The notes under the pieces were generated by a model. That model saw only the letters and a program-made list of their open reading frames with translations, did not search any database and was not told the origin of the DNA. From Clostridia bacterium (GTDB lineage: Bacteria > Bacillota > Clostridia > Oscillospirales > Acutalibacteraceae), in contig JAFQQN010000012.1 in NCBI GenBank assembly GCA_017410605.1, positions 124,001 through 188,000 on the forward strand: a stretch of 64,000 nt of DNA, in the 5' to 3' direction. Position 1 is the stretch's first letter. Each line of letters begins with the position of its first letter. The translations under genes were made by a program, and so were the position numbers. This document shows, piece after piece, positions 36,694 to 45,435 of the stretch.

Positions 36694-38088
36694 TTAAAAG
36701 CAAACCTTCCCGGGATTTAAAATGTTTTTGGGGTCGAAGACCTTTTTTATTCCCTGCATAAGGGCAATATGGCTTTCGCCGTATTGCTTTTTAAGATAAC
36801 CTTTTTTTGCATAACCTATTCCGTGCTCACCCGAAACAAGGCCGCCTATTTCTTCAGCCTTTTTATACATTTCGTCAAAGCACACATTTAAAATTCTTTC
36901 CCAATCTTGGTCATTTAAATCATCGCGGCAGATATAAATATGAAGATTTCCGTCACCGGCATGACCAAAGCTTGGTATTCTTACATTCATTTTGTCTGCC
37001 AATTGGTGTGTGAATTTAATAAATTCGTCAACCTTGTTTCCGGGAACAACAACGTCACATTCGTCCATTTCTGTAGTAGAAGCCTTTATAGCCTCTAAAA
37101 ACGCACCTCTGGCCGACCAAACCGCCTTTTTACGCTCTTCTGTATCAACAATATAAGCATCAATGGCGCCAATCTCTAAGCACAAATCGGCAACAGTTTT
37201 CATATCCTGTTCAACCTGAGCGTCGGTGTTTCCGTCGAAGGTTAAAAGAATATAGGCCTCGTTTTTAGTATCGGGGAACCTTTTTCCAAGGTAGCTTTCA
37301 GAAAATAAAATAGTATCTCTAGACATATATTCAATTGCTGTTGGTGTAACCTTTGAGCGAATAATGTGTGGTACTGCCTCAATAGCGCTCTTCATATCCT
37401 TAAAGGGTACAAGAAGGCTTATAGAAACCTTAGGCAGGGGAATAAGCTTTAAAACCGCCTCACAAATTATGCAAAGAGTTCCCTCAGAGCCTATAACCAA
37501 GTCTTTAAGGCTATAACCGGAAGAGTTTTTAGCAACCCTACCGCCAAGCTTCATTATTTCGCCGTTTGGCATTACTACAGTAAGCTCTCTTACATAATCT
37601 CTTGTAACACCATATTTAACAGCCCTCATACCGCCTGCATTGGTAGAAATGTTTCCGCCAATGGTAGCCGATTTTTCACCCGGGTCGGGGGGATATAAAA
37701 AGTCGTTTTCTTCGGCAAAGGCGGCCAATTCCATAAGCAAAACCCCCGGCTGAACCGTAACCGTAAGGTTATCGTTATCTAAATTTAAAATTTTGTTCAT
37801 ACCGGTAGTTTCAAGCAAAATTCCGCCCTCGGCTGCAACTGCAGAGCCCACAAGCCCGGTGCCGCTACCCCTTACAGTTACAGGAATGTTATTATCATAG
37901 GCGTATTTCATAATGTTTGAAATTTGCAGTGTGCTCTCTGCCTTTATAAGCATATCAGGCATTTTTTCAATACCGCCCAGCTCGTCATGTGCATAGTCGG
38001 GGCTTATTTCGTCACCCACAAAAACATTCAGGTCACCGGCAATCTGTTTTAAATTTAAAATATCTGTGTTATCTATGGTTTTATACAT
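36694..38088 (-). CDS. lctD: FAD-linked D-lactate dehydrogenase subunit of an electron-transferring complex
   Basis: A 464-residue flavoprotein of the GlcD/D-LDH family. The FAD-binding domain includes [14 protein letters not shown] and [19 protein letters not shown]; the C-terminal domain has [14 protein letters not shown] and [10 protein letters not shown]. It oxidises a 2-hydroxyacid, most likely lactate. The gene overlaps etfA by eight bases and is last in the order etfB-etfA-lctD, the order of the confurcating lactate dehydrogenase of Acetobacterium woodii (LctBCD). It should transfer electrons to ETF and then to NAD+, driven by reduced ferredoxin. Glycolate or 2-hydroxyglutarate remain possible substrates. 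Confidence 0.88.
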   Translation of the reverse strand: MYKTIDNTDILNLKQIAGDLNVFVGDEISPDYAHDELGGIEKMPDMLIKAESTLQISNIMKYAYDNNIPVTVRGSGTGLVGSAVAAEGGILLETTGMNKILNLDNDNLTVTVQPGVLLMELAAFAEENDFLYPPDPGEKSATIGGNISTNAGGMRAVKYGVTRDYVRELTVVMPNGEIMKLGGRVAKNSSGYSLKDLVIGSEGTLCIICEAVLKLIPLPKVSISLLVPFKDMKSAIEAVPHIIRSKVTPTAIEYMSRDTILFSESYLGKRFPDTKNEAYILLTFDGNTDAQVEQDMKTVADLCLEIGAIDAYIVDTEERKKAVWSARGAFLEAIKASTTEMDECDVVVPGNKVDEFIKFTHQLADKMNVRIPSFGHAGDGNLHIYICRDDLNDQDWERILNVCFDEMYKKAEEIGGLVSGEHGIGYAKKGYLKKQYGESHIALMQGIKKVFDPKNILNPGKVCF

Positions 38089-39277
38089 TTTTGTCGGCCC
38101 CCTTTATTTTTTCTATAAGCATTGGAACTATTTCATTTACATCGCCCACTATACCATAATGAGCAACATCAAAAATTTGAGCATTCTTGTCTGAATTTAT
38201 TGCCACAATACAGTCAGAAGACTTCATTCCGGCGGTAAACTGAACTGCGCCGGATATTCCTAAACAAATAATAAACTTAGGTTTAACAGTCCTGCCCGAA
38301 AGACCAATTTGGTGTTTAGCGTCAAAAATGTTTGCCTCTGCAAGAGGTCTTGTACAGGCAACCACGCCGCCCAAAAGTCCAGCCAGTTCAGCGGCGGCAT
38401 TTCTCATTGCTTCACTCATTGCTCCTCTTCCAATGGCAACAACTATGTCTGCCTCAGAAATATCAATGTCACTGGGCTTGTTTTGGGTTGACAAAACCTC
38501 TATAGCCGAAGCGCACATTTTAGAGGTAACTTCCATTTTTACAATTTCACCGCTTGGTGTGTCAGAGGGCTTGGGTTCTGCAAAAACCTTATATCTTACA
38601 GTACAAAACTGCGGCCGGGTATTAGGAGATATTATCTGCGCCATAATGTTTCCACCAAATGCAGGGCGTATTTGAACCAGGTCGGTATTGTCCTTCATTT
38701 CTAAAACGGTGCAATCGGCCGTAAGACCCGACTTCATTCTTGCGGCAACCCTGGGTGCCAATTGGCGACCTAAATTAGTTGCGCCTAACATAATTGAAGA
38801 GGGTTTGATTTTTTCAATAAAATCGCAAAATGCAGCGGTATAAGGCTCTATTCTAAAATCGGCTAAAGCCGGGTCATCATAAACAAAAACCTTATCTACC
38901 CCATAATATAAAAGCTTATTAATACCCTCGTTCATATTACTTCCAATAACCAAAGCATAAACAGGGTGGTTTATAACCTTTGCAAGTTCTTTTGCCTTAC
39001 CAAGAAGCTCGTATGTAACCTTATGAATGTTGCCCTCTCTTTGGTCAACATAAACGCAAATACCTTTCCAAAGGTCTTTGTCTACATGTTTTTCTTGGTC
39101 TTCCACATATTCAACAAGGCCGCCGCTCTTTTTAACACAAAGCTTACACATTTTACAGGCTGAAGATATTGAAACCTCAGAGCCGTTATATGAAATTGCA
39201 CCAAAAGGACAAAGCTTAATAAGCTCATCGGCCTTTTTTGGAGTTATTAACTGATTTTTAACTAATAATTCGCCCAT
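38081..39277 (-). CDS. etfA: Electron transfer flavoprotein alpha subunit with N-terminal iron-sulfur domain
   Basis: A 398-residue ETF alpha chain. The first about 60 residues form a ferredoxin-like domain with the cluster motif [11 protein letters not shown] plus a remote Cys in CPFGAI, enough for a single [4Fe-4S] cluster. The ETF domain begins near residue 75, and the C-terminal FAD domain includes [32 protein letters not shown] and [13 protein letters not shown]. An N-terminal ferredoxin domain is typical of bifurcating or confurcating ETFs, such as LctC. It lies 11 bases after etfB. Confidence 0.93.
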   Translation of the reverse strand: MGELLVKNQLITPKKADELIKLCPFGAISYNGSEVSISSACKMCKLCVKKSGGLVEYVEDQEKHVDKDLWKGICVYVDQREGNIHKVTYELLGKAKELAKVINHPVYALVIGSNMNEGINKLLYYGVDKVFVYDDPALADFRIEPYTAAFCDFIEKIKPSSIMLGATNLGRQLAPRVAARMKSGLTADCTVLEMKDNTDLVQIRPAFGGNIMAQIISPNTRPQFCTVRYKVFAEPKPSDTPSGEIVKMEVTSKMCASAIEVLSTQNKPSDIDISEADIVVAIGRGAMSEAMRNAAAELAGLLGGVVACTRPLAEANIFDAKHQIGLSGRTVKPKFIICLGISGAVQFTAGMKSSDCIVAINSDKNAQIFDVAHYGIVGDVNEIVPMLIEKIKGADKNV

Positions 39278-39288
39278 ATTCTACCCTC

Positions 39289-40077
39289 CTAAATAATCTT
39301 TTTGGCCGAAATAAGCTCAAAAAGAGCCTGTGACTGCTCTGCCGATGTTCCCTTAATTTCTTGTTTTTCGGCATTTTTCTCAGGCGGGAAAATTCTTTCT
39401 ACCTGTGTGGCAGAGCCGTTAAGACCATAGTTGTTTGGGTTTTTATCATCGAAATCATCAAAGCTTAAAAACCTTACCATATCGTCGGTTACGGTCTGTT
39501 TAACCTTGTAAGAGGGCAGTCTTGGGGAATTAATATCTCCGTCAACCGAAATAAGACAGGGCATTTTTACCGACATTTTAACATTTTTGTCATCAAGAGC
39601 GGCGGTAAGATAAACCTTGCCATCTTTAATTTCTTCAATAGAAATTACGTTTGAAACATTAGGAAGTCCTAAATATTCCGAAAGCTCGGCTCCCACCTGG
39701 GCAGTGTCGCCATCGGTAGTTTGTTTACCGCAGAAAATAATATCAAATTCTCCTGTTTTTTCAATGCCTTGGGAAATGGTATAGGCCGTTGCAAGAACAT
39801 CTGCACCTGCAAATTTTCTGTCACTTAGTACGGTACCGCTTTCAGCACCCATACAAATTGTTTCAACAATAACAGCCTTGGCCTGGGGCGGACCCATTGT
39901 AATAGTCTGAACGCTACCCTCATAACGCTCGGCAAGGGAGAGGGCCGCCTCGAGAGAATAAAGGTCGTAAGGGTTCATTTTACTTTGTATGCCGCTTCTT
40001 TTAAGAACACCTGTAACCGGGTCTACCTGAACGTTGTTAGAGCCGGGTACCTGCTTAACACACACTAGAAATTTCAT
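39289..40077 (-). CDS. etfB: Electron transfer flavoprotein beta subunit
   Basis: A 262-residue ETF beta chain. KFLVCVKQVPGSNNVQVDP at the start, then NPYDLYSLEAALSLAE, the FCGKQTTDGDTAQVGAELSE motif and VDGDINSPRLPSYK. The flavin-contact motif DGDTAQVG is complete. In bifurcating ETFs this subunit carries the bifurcating FAD. The start is ATG 40077, after GAGGAA, six codons into the maximal frame. It is the first gene of the lactate operon, with a consensus promoter ahead. Confidence 0.94.
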   Translation of the reverse strand: MKFLVCVKQVPGSNNVQVDPVTGVLKRSGIQSKMNPYDLYSLEAALSLAERYEGSVQTITMGPPQAKAVIVETICMGAESGTVLSDRKFAGADVLATAYTISQGIEKTGEFDIIFCGKQTTDGDTAQVGAELSEYLGLPNVSNVISIEEIKDGKVYLTAALDDKNVKMSVKMPCLISVDGDINSPRLPSYKVKQTVTDDMVRFLSFDDFDDKNPNNYGLNGSATQVERIFPPEKNAEKQEIKGTSAEQSQALFELISAKKII

Positions 40078-40112
40078 AGCTGTCTTCCTCTTCAATTAAT
40101 AATTTTCAACTA

Positions 40113-40141
40113 ATTTTATCACATCAAAGTGACATTGTCAA
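40113..40141 (-). promoter_or_regulatory. Promoter of etfB-etfA-lctD with an internal dyad
   Basis: Minus strand exact TTGACA, a 17-base spacer and TAAAAT, 36 bases before the start codon. The spacer contains the dyad TCAC-6-GTGA (plus-strand TCACATCAAAGTGA, 40118-40131), which could bind a repressor such as a GntR-type regulator; no regulator gene is adjacent. Confidence 0.8.
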
Positions 40142-40224
40142 TATTACACAAAGTCCCTTTTAAAAATAATATATACTCTAGTGAAGTTTGACAAAACTTT
40201 CACATTCTTTTGTGTTTTTCACCC

Positions 40225-40252
40225 TTGAAAATTTAAAAGTTTGTGATAAAAT
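40225..40252 (+). promoter_or_regulatory. Promoter of pepT
   Basis: TTGAAA, a 16-base spacer and TAAAAT, 52 bases before the start codon. Confidence 0.6.
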
Positions 40253-40303
40253 AAACTTACAGTTATAAAAATAGCAATATTTTATTATGGGAGATAAGTT
40301 TAA

Positions 40304-41509
40304 ATGAGCGTTTGTGAAAGGTTTTTAAAATATATTTCTTTTGATACTAAATCTAATGAGGCTTCTAAATCTGTACCCTCAACAAAAGGTCAGCTTGTTT
40401 TGGGTGAATTTTTGGTCGAAGAGCTTAAAAATATAGGTCTTAAAAATTCACATATGGACCAAAACGGTTATGTATATGCTTTTTTACCTGCTAGTAAAGG
40501 CTGTGAAAATCTTCCTGCCATTGGCTTTATTGCCCACCTTGATACCTCACCTGATGTTAGCGGCAAAAATGTTTCACCTGTTCTTTTAGAATATAAGGGT
40601 GGTGACATTGTACTTAAAAGCGGTTCGGTAATAAAAGAAAAGGAATACCCTTTCCTTTCTTCCCTTATAGGTCAGACACTTATAACCACCGATGGCACAA
40701 CCCTACTTGGAAGCGATGACAAGGCCGGTGTTGCCGAAATTACCGAAGCAATGCATTACCTTATCACCCACCCCGAAATTAAGCACCCTGCTATTTCGGT
40801 GGCCTTTACACCCGATGAAGAAATAGGCAGCGGAGCCGACCTTTTGGATCTTGAGAAATTTGGTGCAGCCTGGGCCTATACAATAGACGGCGGTGCCCTT
40901 GGGGAAATAGAATACGAAAACTTTAATGCCGCCTCGGCCGTTATTACCGTTAACGGCATTAATATTCACCCCGGTGCTGCAAAGGGTAAAATGAAAAATG
41001 CCCTGTTGTTGGCCAATGAATTTATAGCTATGATGCCCCCGGCCGAAACCCCCGCCCACACCGACGGCTATGAGGGGTTCTACCATATTTGTGATATAAC
41101 AGCAAACGAAAGCAAGGCAGAATTTGCAATGATAATAAGGGACCACAGCAAAGAAAAATTTGAACATCGTAAATCCTTTGTTATAAACCTTGCCAATTAC
41201 CTTAACGTCCGTTATGGTGAGAATACCTTCAGCGTAAAAATTACCGACAGCTATTATAATATGAAAGACAAAATTCTCCCCCATATGCATATTATTGAAG
41301 AGGCAAAAACGGCAATGCTTTCTGCCGGGGTTGAACCTTTGGTGGTTCCCATAAGGGGCGGTACTGATGGCGCCCGTCTTTCCTTCAGGGGTCTTCCTTG
41401 CCCTAACCTTTCAACCGGGGGATATAATTTTCACAGTATATATGAGCTTATTCCAACCTCTTCACTTGAAAAAATGGTTGAGATTATTGTAAACATTGCT
41501 TCAATCTAG
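40304..41509 (+). CDS. pepT: Peptidase T (tripeptide aminopeptidase)
   Basis: A 401-residue M20-family metallopeptidase that removes the N-terminal residue of tripeptides in the cytosol. Zinc ligands and catalytic residues are visible: His78 and Asp80 in GFIAHLDTSPD, the Asp in LLGSDDKAG, the Glu pair in TPDEEIGSGAD, and the final His in NFHSIYELIP. The central dimerisation domain is present (NFNAASAVITVNGINIHPGAAKGKM). Length normal. It has its own promoter. Confidence 0.96.
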   Translation: MSVCERFLKYISFDTKSNEASKSVPSTKGQLVLGEFLVEELKNIGLKNSHMDQNGYVYAFLPASKGCENLPAIGFIAHLDTSPDVSGKNVSPVLLEYKGGDIVLKSGSVIKEKEYPFLSSLIGQTLITTDGTTLLGSDDKAGVAEITEAMHYLITHPEIKHPAISVAFTPDEEIGSGADLLDLEKFGAAWAYTIDGGALGEIEYENFNAASAVITVNGINIHPGAAKGKMKNALLLANEFIAMMPPAETPAHTDGYEGFYHICDITANESKAEFAMIIRDHSKEKFEHRKSFVINLANYLNVRYGENTFSVKITDSYYNMKDKILPHMHIIEEAKTAMLSAGVEPLVVPIRGGTDGARLSFRGLPCPNLSTGGYNFHSIYELIPTSSLEKMVEIIVNIASI

Positions 41510-41538
41510 TTGAATTAAAACATAAGATGTGCTATACT
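41510..41538 (+). promoter_or_regulatory. Promoter of the DUF5412-like/cyclophilin transcript
   Basis: TTGAAT, a 17-base spacer and TATACT, directly after the pepT stop codon and 35 bases before the next gene. Confidence 0.7.
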
Positions 41539-41573
41539 AAGTGTTAGAATGTAAATTTTAGGAGGCCGTTTAA

Positions 41574-41990
41574 ATGAAATGTAAATATACCGAGTTTATT
41601 ATAATGTGCCTGGTTTTAATAGTTACAGTTGTTAATATGGTGGGTCTGGCCTATGATGGGCTTGCTCATTCCCTTTCCGACCTGCCAAAAGGCGAACTTG
41701 TTCAAAGCATTGAATCAGCCGACAAAAAACTCACCCTTAACCTTTACAAGGCCTCTCTCACAGGGGTGGGACATGCCGTAAGAGGCGAAATTGTTGATGC
41801 CAAAAACCAAGAGATTAAAAATATTTATTGGCAGCTTGACACTAAAATAGCCGAGGGGTTTTGGGTTAATAAAAATACCGTGAATATTAACGGTAACGTT
41901 GTAAATGTTGACGGCGAACCCTATGATAGCCGTAAAGCTATTGAACTTCCCGATGCATCACTTAAAAATCTTATTCAGAAAACCAGATAA
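41574..41990 (+). CDS. Small membrane-anchored protein, DUF5412-like
   Basis: A 138-residue protein with one N-terminal hydrophobic segment (residues 7-28) and an extracytoplasmic part of about 105 residues. The pattern [23 protein letters not shown], then [19 protein letters not shown], and [14 protein letters not shown] resembles the DUF5412 family of unknown function. There is no Cys in a lipobox position, so it is an anchored or cleaved Sec protein rather than a lipoprotein. It starts a run of co-directional genes and has AGGAGG ahead of its ATG. Confidence 0.7.
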   Translation: MKCKYTEFIIMCLVLIVTVVNMVGLAYDGLAHSLSDLPKGELVQSIESADKKLTLNLYKASLTGVGHAVRGEIVDAKNQEIKNIYWQLDTKIAEGFWVNKNTVNINGNVVNVDGEPYDSRKAIELPDASLKNLIQKTR

Positions 41991-42001
41991 GGAGAATTGT
42001 T

Positions 42002-42592
42002 ATGAGTTATCAAACCGCTCTTCCCACCAAAGACGATACTGTTGCTGTTATGCATACATCTTTAGGTGATATTAAAATTAAACTGTTTACCAACGAGGCG
42101 CCCAAAGCCACAGAAAACTTTATTACCCACGCTAAAAACGGTTATTACGACGGTCTTATTTTTCACCGTGTAATTAAAGATTTTATGATTCAGGGCGGCG
42201 ACCCAACCGGCACAGGTATGGGTGGCGAAAGCATTTACGGCGCACCTTTCGAAGACGAATTCACACCCACGCTCCATAATTTGCGCGGCGCCCTTTCAAT
42301 GGCAAATTCCGGCCCATGCACCAATGGAAGCCAGTTCTTCATTGTTCAGGCCAACCAAGTTCCCGAGCAAATGATTCCCCAAATGGAACAGCTTAAGGAC
42401 AGCGGCTTCCCCGAAGATATAATAGAAGATTATAAATCTTTGGGCGGAACCCCTTGGTTAGACTTCCGTCACACCGTTTTTGGTCAGGTTTTCGAGGGTA
42501 TGGAAACAGTAGACGCTATTGCCACAGTTAAAACGGGTAATGCCGATAAGCCAGTTGAAGAGGTAAAAATTCTTAAAATAGATATTCTATAA
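42002..42592 (+). CDS. Peptidyl-prolyl cis-trans isomerase, cyclophilin type
   Basis: A 196-residue cyclophilin without a signal peptide, so cytosolic. Active-site motifs [19 protein letters not shown] and [19 protein letters not shown] are intact, as is [14 protein letters not shown]. An insertion of about 30 residues ([17 protein letters not shown] and onward) sits before the final strand, a feature of some Firmicutes cyclophilins. It starts 11 bases after the DUF5412-like gene with AAGGAG. Confidence 0.93.
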   Translation: MSYQTALPTKDDTVAVMHTSLGDIKIKLFTNEAPKATENFITHAKNGYYDGLIFHRVIKDFMIQGGDPTGTGMGGESIYGAPFEDEFTPTLHNLRGALSMANSGPCTNGSQFFIVQANQVPEQMIPQMEQLKDSGFPEDIIEDYKSLGGTPWLDFRHTVFGQVFEGMETVDAIATVKTGNADKPVEEVKILKIDIL

Positions 42593-42623
42593 ATTTATAC
42601 TCCATATATAAAGGAGAAGAAAA

Positions 42624-42887
42624 ATGAAGGTAAGAAGCGATTTTGTTGTAAGAAGTGTTGCGGGTAGCAATGTTGTTGTTCCCACCGGTGCCGCAACAGT
42701 CGATTTTAACGGAATTATGACCCTAAACGACACGGGTATGTTTTTGTGGGGTCTTTTAGAAAAGGGTGCCCAAAAGGAGGACCTTTTAAAGGCCCTTCTT
42801 TCAGAGTACGATGTAGACGAAGCCACCGCAAAGGAAGATATTGAAAAATTTCTTACAAAGCTTCAGGAGGCAGGTCTTGTTGAATAA
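42624..42887 (+). CDS. PqqD-family protein (RiPP recognition element fold)
   Basis: An 87-residue protein of the PqqD family: VRSDFVVRSVAGSNVVVPTG, then FNGIMTLNDTGMFLWGLLEKGA and a C-terminal helix pair with VDEATAKEDIEKFLTKLQEAGLV. This is the winged-helix RiPP recognition element that binds leader peptides for modification enzymes. Here no radical SAM enzyme or precursor is visible within at least 10 kb. It is coupled to the next gene, whose start lies inside this reading frame. An AAAGGAG site precedes its ATG. Confidence 0.88.
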   Translation: MKVRSDFVVRSVAGSNVVVPTGAATVDFNGIMTLNDTGMFLWGLLEKGAQKEDLLKALLSEYDVDEATAKEDIEKFLTKLQEAGLVE

Positions 42888-43356
42888 TATTCCTCTTCAC
42901 GACCTGTTGCCCACTATACAAGAAATAACCAATACCGGTAAAGAAGCCTCCTTCACCCCAGACGGCATAAGTATGCGTCCTATGCTTTACGGCGGCCGGG
43001 ACGAAATTGTGCTTGTTAAACCCACCTTTCCCCTTAAAAAATATGCTCTACCCCTTTACGTTAGAAAAAACGGCAATATTGTTTTGCACAGGGTTATTAA
43101 GGCCCAAAGCATAAATGGTTGCAATGTTTATACTATGAGAGGAGATAACACCTTTGAAAATGAAATGGGTATTACCAATGAACAAATAGTTGCTGTGGTT
43201 ACTCGTTTTAAACGAAATGGTGTTTGGCACTCTACGGAAGAAAAGGGATATTTGCTTTACTGTAAAATATGGCATATGGTCTTTCCTTTAAGAAAGCTTT
43301 TTAAACGTGCCATAGGCCTTTTAAGAAGAACTTTTAGAAAAATTAAAAAATTTTAA
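42880..43356 (+). CDS. S24/S26-like peptidase (signal peptidase fold)
   Basis: A protein of about 158 residues with signal peptidase fold. Nucleophile Ser lies in FTPDGISMRPMLYGGRDEI (SMRP box). In the second box the sequence is NIVLHRVIKAQ, with a His where bacterial signal peptidases carry their general-base Lys, so a Ser-His dyad as in Sec11 types is likely. There is no clear N-terminal membrane anchor. The best start is TTG at 42880 (or 42877), nine (or six) bases after AGGAGG in the pqqD-like gene, so the two overlap by eight bases. The basic C-terminus (RRTFRKIKKF) may touch the membrane or nucleic acid. Confidence 0.8.
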   Translation: MNNIPLHDLLPTIQEITNTGKEASFTPDGISMRPMLYGGRDEIVLVKPTFPLKKYALPLYVRKNGNIVLHRVIKAQSINGCNVYTMRGDNTFENEMGITNEQIVAVVTRFKRNGVWHSTEEKGYLLYCKIWHMVFPLRKLFKRAIGLLRRTFRKIKKF

Positions 43357-43360
43357 CAGA

Positions 43361-43384
43361 GCCGTAGTTAACTACGGCTTTTAT
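43361..43384 (+). terminator. Hairpin terminator after the S26-like gene
   Basis: Palindrome GCCGTAGTTAACTACGGC (43361-43378) followed by TTTTATG and a later T7 run. It may be only partial, since cca begins 27 bases on. Confidence 0.7.
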
Positions 43385-43410
43385 GTTTTTTTGTCGAAAG
43401 AAGGGATATT

Positions 43411-44634
43411 TTGCAACTTCCTGTACAGGTTTTAAAAATACTTGAAAGGTTTAATCTGGCCGGTATTGAGGCTTATACCGTTGGGGGAAGTGTACGCGAC
43501 AGCCTTCTTGGGGTTGAACCCTTTGATTTTGACATAACAACAAAGGCCACCCCCTTAGAGGTTAAGGCCTTGTTTAATGATATAAAAATTATAGAAACAG
43601 GTATTAAACACGGCACTGTCACCCTTGTTTTAGACGGGCTCCCTGTGGAGGTTACTACCTACAGGGTAGATAAAGGCTATTCTGACGGCCGTCACCCCGA
43701 TAAGGTTTCGTTTTCAAATAACCTGAAAGAAGATTTAGCGCGAAGGGATTTTACAATTAACGCTATTTGCTACTGCCCCCATAAGGGGTATTTCGACCCC
43801 TTTGGCGGAAGAGAAGATCTTGAAAATAGGCTTATTAAAACCGTTGGCGATGCCAACAAACGCTTTGAGGAAGACTCTCTTAGAATTTTAAGGGCGCTTC
43901 GCTTTTCCTCTTTTTTGGGCTTTGAAATTGAAGAGGACACCAAAAAAGCTATTTTTCAGTCTGCCCACCTTATGTGTAATCTTTCAAAAGAAAGGGTGTT
44001 TGCAGAATTTAAAAAGCTTGTCACAGGTAAAAATGCCGCCACAGTTTTATGTGAATTTTTACCCATTTTACATTTTGCCATAGAAAGCCTTGGCCAATAT
44101 AAAAGCTGTGCCCCGTGCTTTGATTCCCTTAGTTATGTCAGTGATGACCTTTCTGCTTCTTTGGCAGCCTTTTTCTGCTCGTTAGAGATGGACGGCATTA
44201 AAACCTGTAATCTGGCAGAAAAAACCCTAAAAATTTTAAAAAGCGATAAAAAAACCTCCCAAGAGGTGTGCAAGGTTATTACTGCCTTTAAAACAGGTTT
44301 TCCCTGCACAAAAGAAGAGGTTAAGTGGCTGTTAAACCGTGTAGGCGAAACAGCTTCATATAAAACGGTTAGGCTTTTGGCCGCTTTTTCCCCTGAAAGG
44401 GAAGAAGATATTAAATATCTTACCCTTACACTTGACGAAATTATAAAAAACAATGAATGTTATAAAATATCTATGCTTAATATAACCGGGGACGATATTT
44501 TGGCCTTAGGTATTGAGCCTCAAAAAATCGGGTTGGCTTTAAACCGCCTTTTAACTGCGGTTATTGAGGAAGTATGTATAAATAGAAAAGAAGAGCTTAT
44601 TGCCTTTGCTCATAATTTTAAGGAGGATTTTTAA
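43411..44634 (+). CDS. cca: CCA tRNA nucleotidyltransferase
   Basis: A 407-residue class II nucleotidyltransferase that adds or repairs the CCA end of tRNAs. N-terminal catalytic motif GGSVRDSLLGVEPFDFDI holds the metal-binding Asp pair; GTVTLVLDG, RRDFTINAICY and RALRFSSFLGFEIE follow. The C-terminal half is helical with no clear HD motif. The start is TTG at 43411 after GAAGGGA, giving the usual N-terminus; no better ATG exists. A poly(A) polymerase is the close alternative. Confidence 0.92.
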   Translation: MQLPVQVLKILERFNLAGIEAYTVGGSVRDSLLGVEPFDFDITTKATPLEVKALFNDIKIIETGIKHGTVTLVLDGLPVEVTTYRVDKGYSDGRHPDKVSFSNNLKEDLARRDFTINAICYCPHKGYFDPFGGREDLENRLIKTVGDANKRFEEDSLRILRALRFSSFLGFEIEEDTKKAIFQSAHLMCNLSKERVFAEFKKLVTGKNAATVLCEFLPILHFAIESLGQYKSCAPCFDSLSYVSDDLSASLAAFFCSLEMDGIKTCNLAEKTLKILKSDKKTSQEVCKVITAFKTGFPCTKEEVKWLLNRVGETASYKTVRLLAAFSPEREEDIKYLTLTLDEIIKNNECYKISMLNITGDDILALGIEPQKIGLALNRLLTAVIEEVCINRKEELIAFAHNFKEDF

Positions 44635-45305
44635 TGAGAAAAAAACTTCTGTTAGCCGAAAATTCCAACCTTTTTGCCGAGGTTGAAAGAAAAAACACAG
44701 AGAATGAGGGTCTGAAAATAAGACTTAAAGATAGCCGTAAAGCAAAAGAAACCCTTGAAAAAGAAAATGCAGAGCTTTTAGAAAAGCTTAAGGCTTCTTC
44801 TGATTACATAAACACCCTTGAAGAAAAGGTTGGCGAATTAGAAGAAGAAAACAATAATTTAAAGGCAGAATTAATTAAAACGAGGGAAAGTTGTCCTCCC
44901 CCTATTTTAATAGAGCCTGAGGAAGATAAATCAGAACCAATCCCTTTAAGCGAAACCGACAACAGTATTAAAAGTGTTATAGAAGAAATTAGCGTTTACG
45001 AGGCTCCCTCCCCCGAAAGCATACCACAAACCCCACATCTTTCGTCAGAACAACGTGAAGCCTTGCGCACCAAAGGTGCCGAAGAAATAGGCCGTGTTAC
45101 AAAAGTAGTGGCCCTTGCTACGGCCAAATTAAAGGCCGACCCCAACGAGAATACTGACCACCTTTACAGCCTTGCCCTTGGCACAAACGAAAGCTTTAAA
45201 ATGCAGGTTCTCTCTATTGTAGAAGCCGAGGGAGACTTTGATGAACTTTGCAATGAACTGCATCAAAAAGCCACTTTAGTTATAGAAAAACTTAACTCTT
45301 TATAA
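44634..45305 (+). CDS. Coiled-coil protein of unknown function
   Basis: A 223-residue hydrophilic protein. Residues about 10-88 form a long Leu/Glu/Lys heptad coiled coil; a Pro/Glu/Ser-rich linker (PPPILIEPEEDKSEPIPLSE) follows, then a compact C-terminal helical region of about 85 residues with LRTKGAEEIGRVTKVVALATAKL and KMQVLSIVEAEGDFDELCNELHQ in two parts. No signal peptide or membrane segment. The ATG overlaps the cca stop by one base. I do not recognise the family. A scaffolding or division-linked role is possible but unsupported. Confidence 0.7.
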   Translation: MRKKLLLAENSNLFAEVERKNTENEGLKIRLKDSRKAKETLEKENAELLEKLKASSDYINTLEEKVGELEEENNNLKAELIKTRESCPPPILIEPEEDKSEPIPLSETDNSIKSVIEEISVYEAPSPESIPQTPHLSSEQREALRTKGAEEIGRVTKVVALATAKLKADPNENTDHLYSLALGTNESFKMQVLSIVEAEGDFDELCNELHQKATLVIEKLNSL

Positions 45306-45337
45306 AATAAAAATAATGTCTTTTTTGCAAAGAGAAT

Positions 45338-45380
45338 TAAAAGCATTTGTCTTAAAACAGACAAATGCTTTTTCTTTTTT
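45338..45380 (+). terminator. Terminator after the coiled-coil gene
   Basis: Stem AAGCATTTGTCT / AGACAAATGCTT (45341-45352 with 45359-45370), six-base loop and a T-rich tail with TTTTCTTTTTT. Confidence 0.92.
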
Positions 45381-45435
45381 CATTTTAAAAATATTTTTTC
45401 AAAACCACCTAGAATATAACCTTATTTTATTGCTC

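Noticed and set aside
40703..41290. Minus-strand frame of 195 codons opposite pepT
   Set aside because: Covered by an intact peptidase T gene on the other strand; composition and lack of signals mark it as a shadow.
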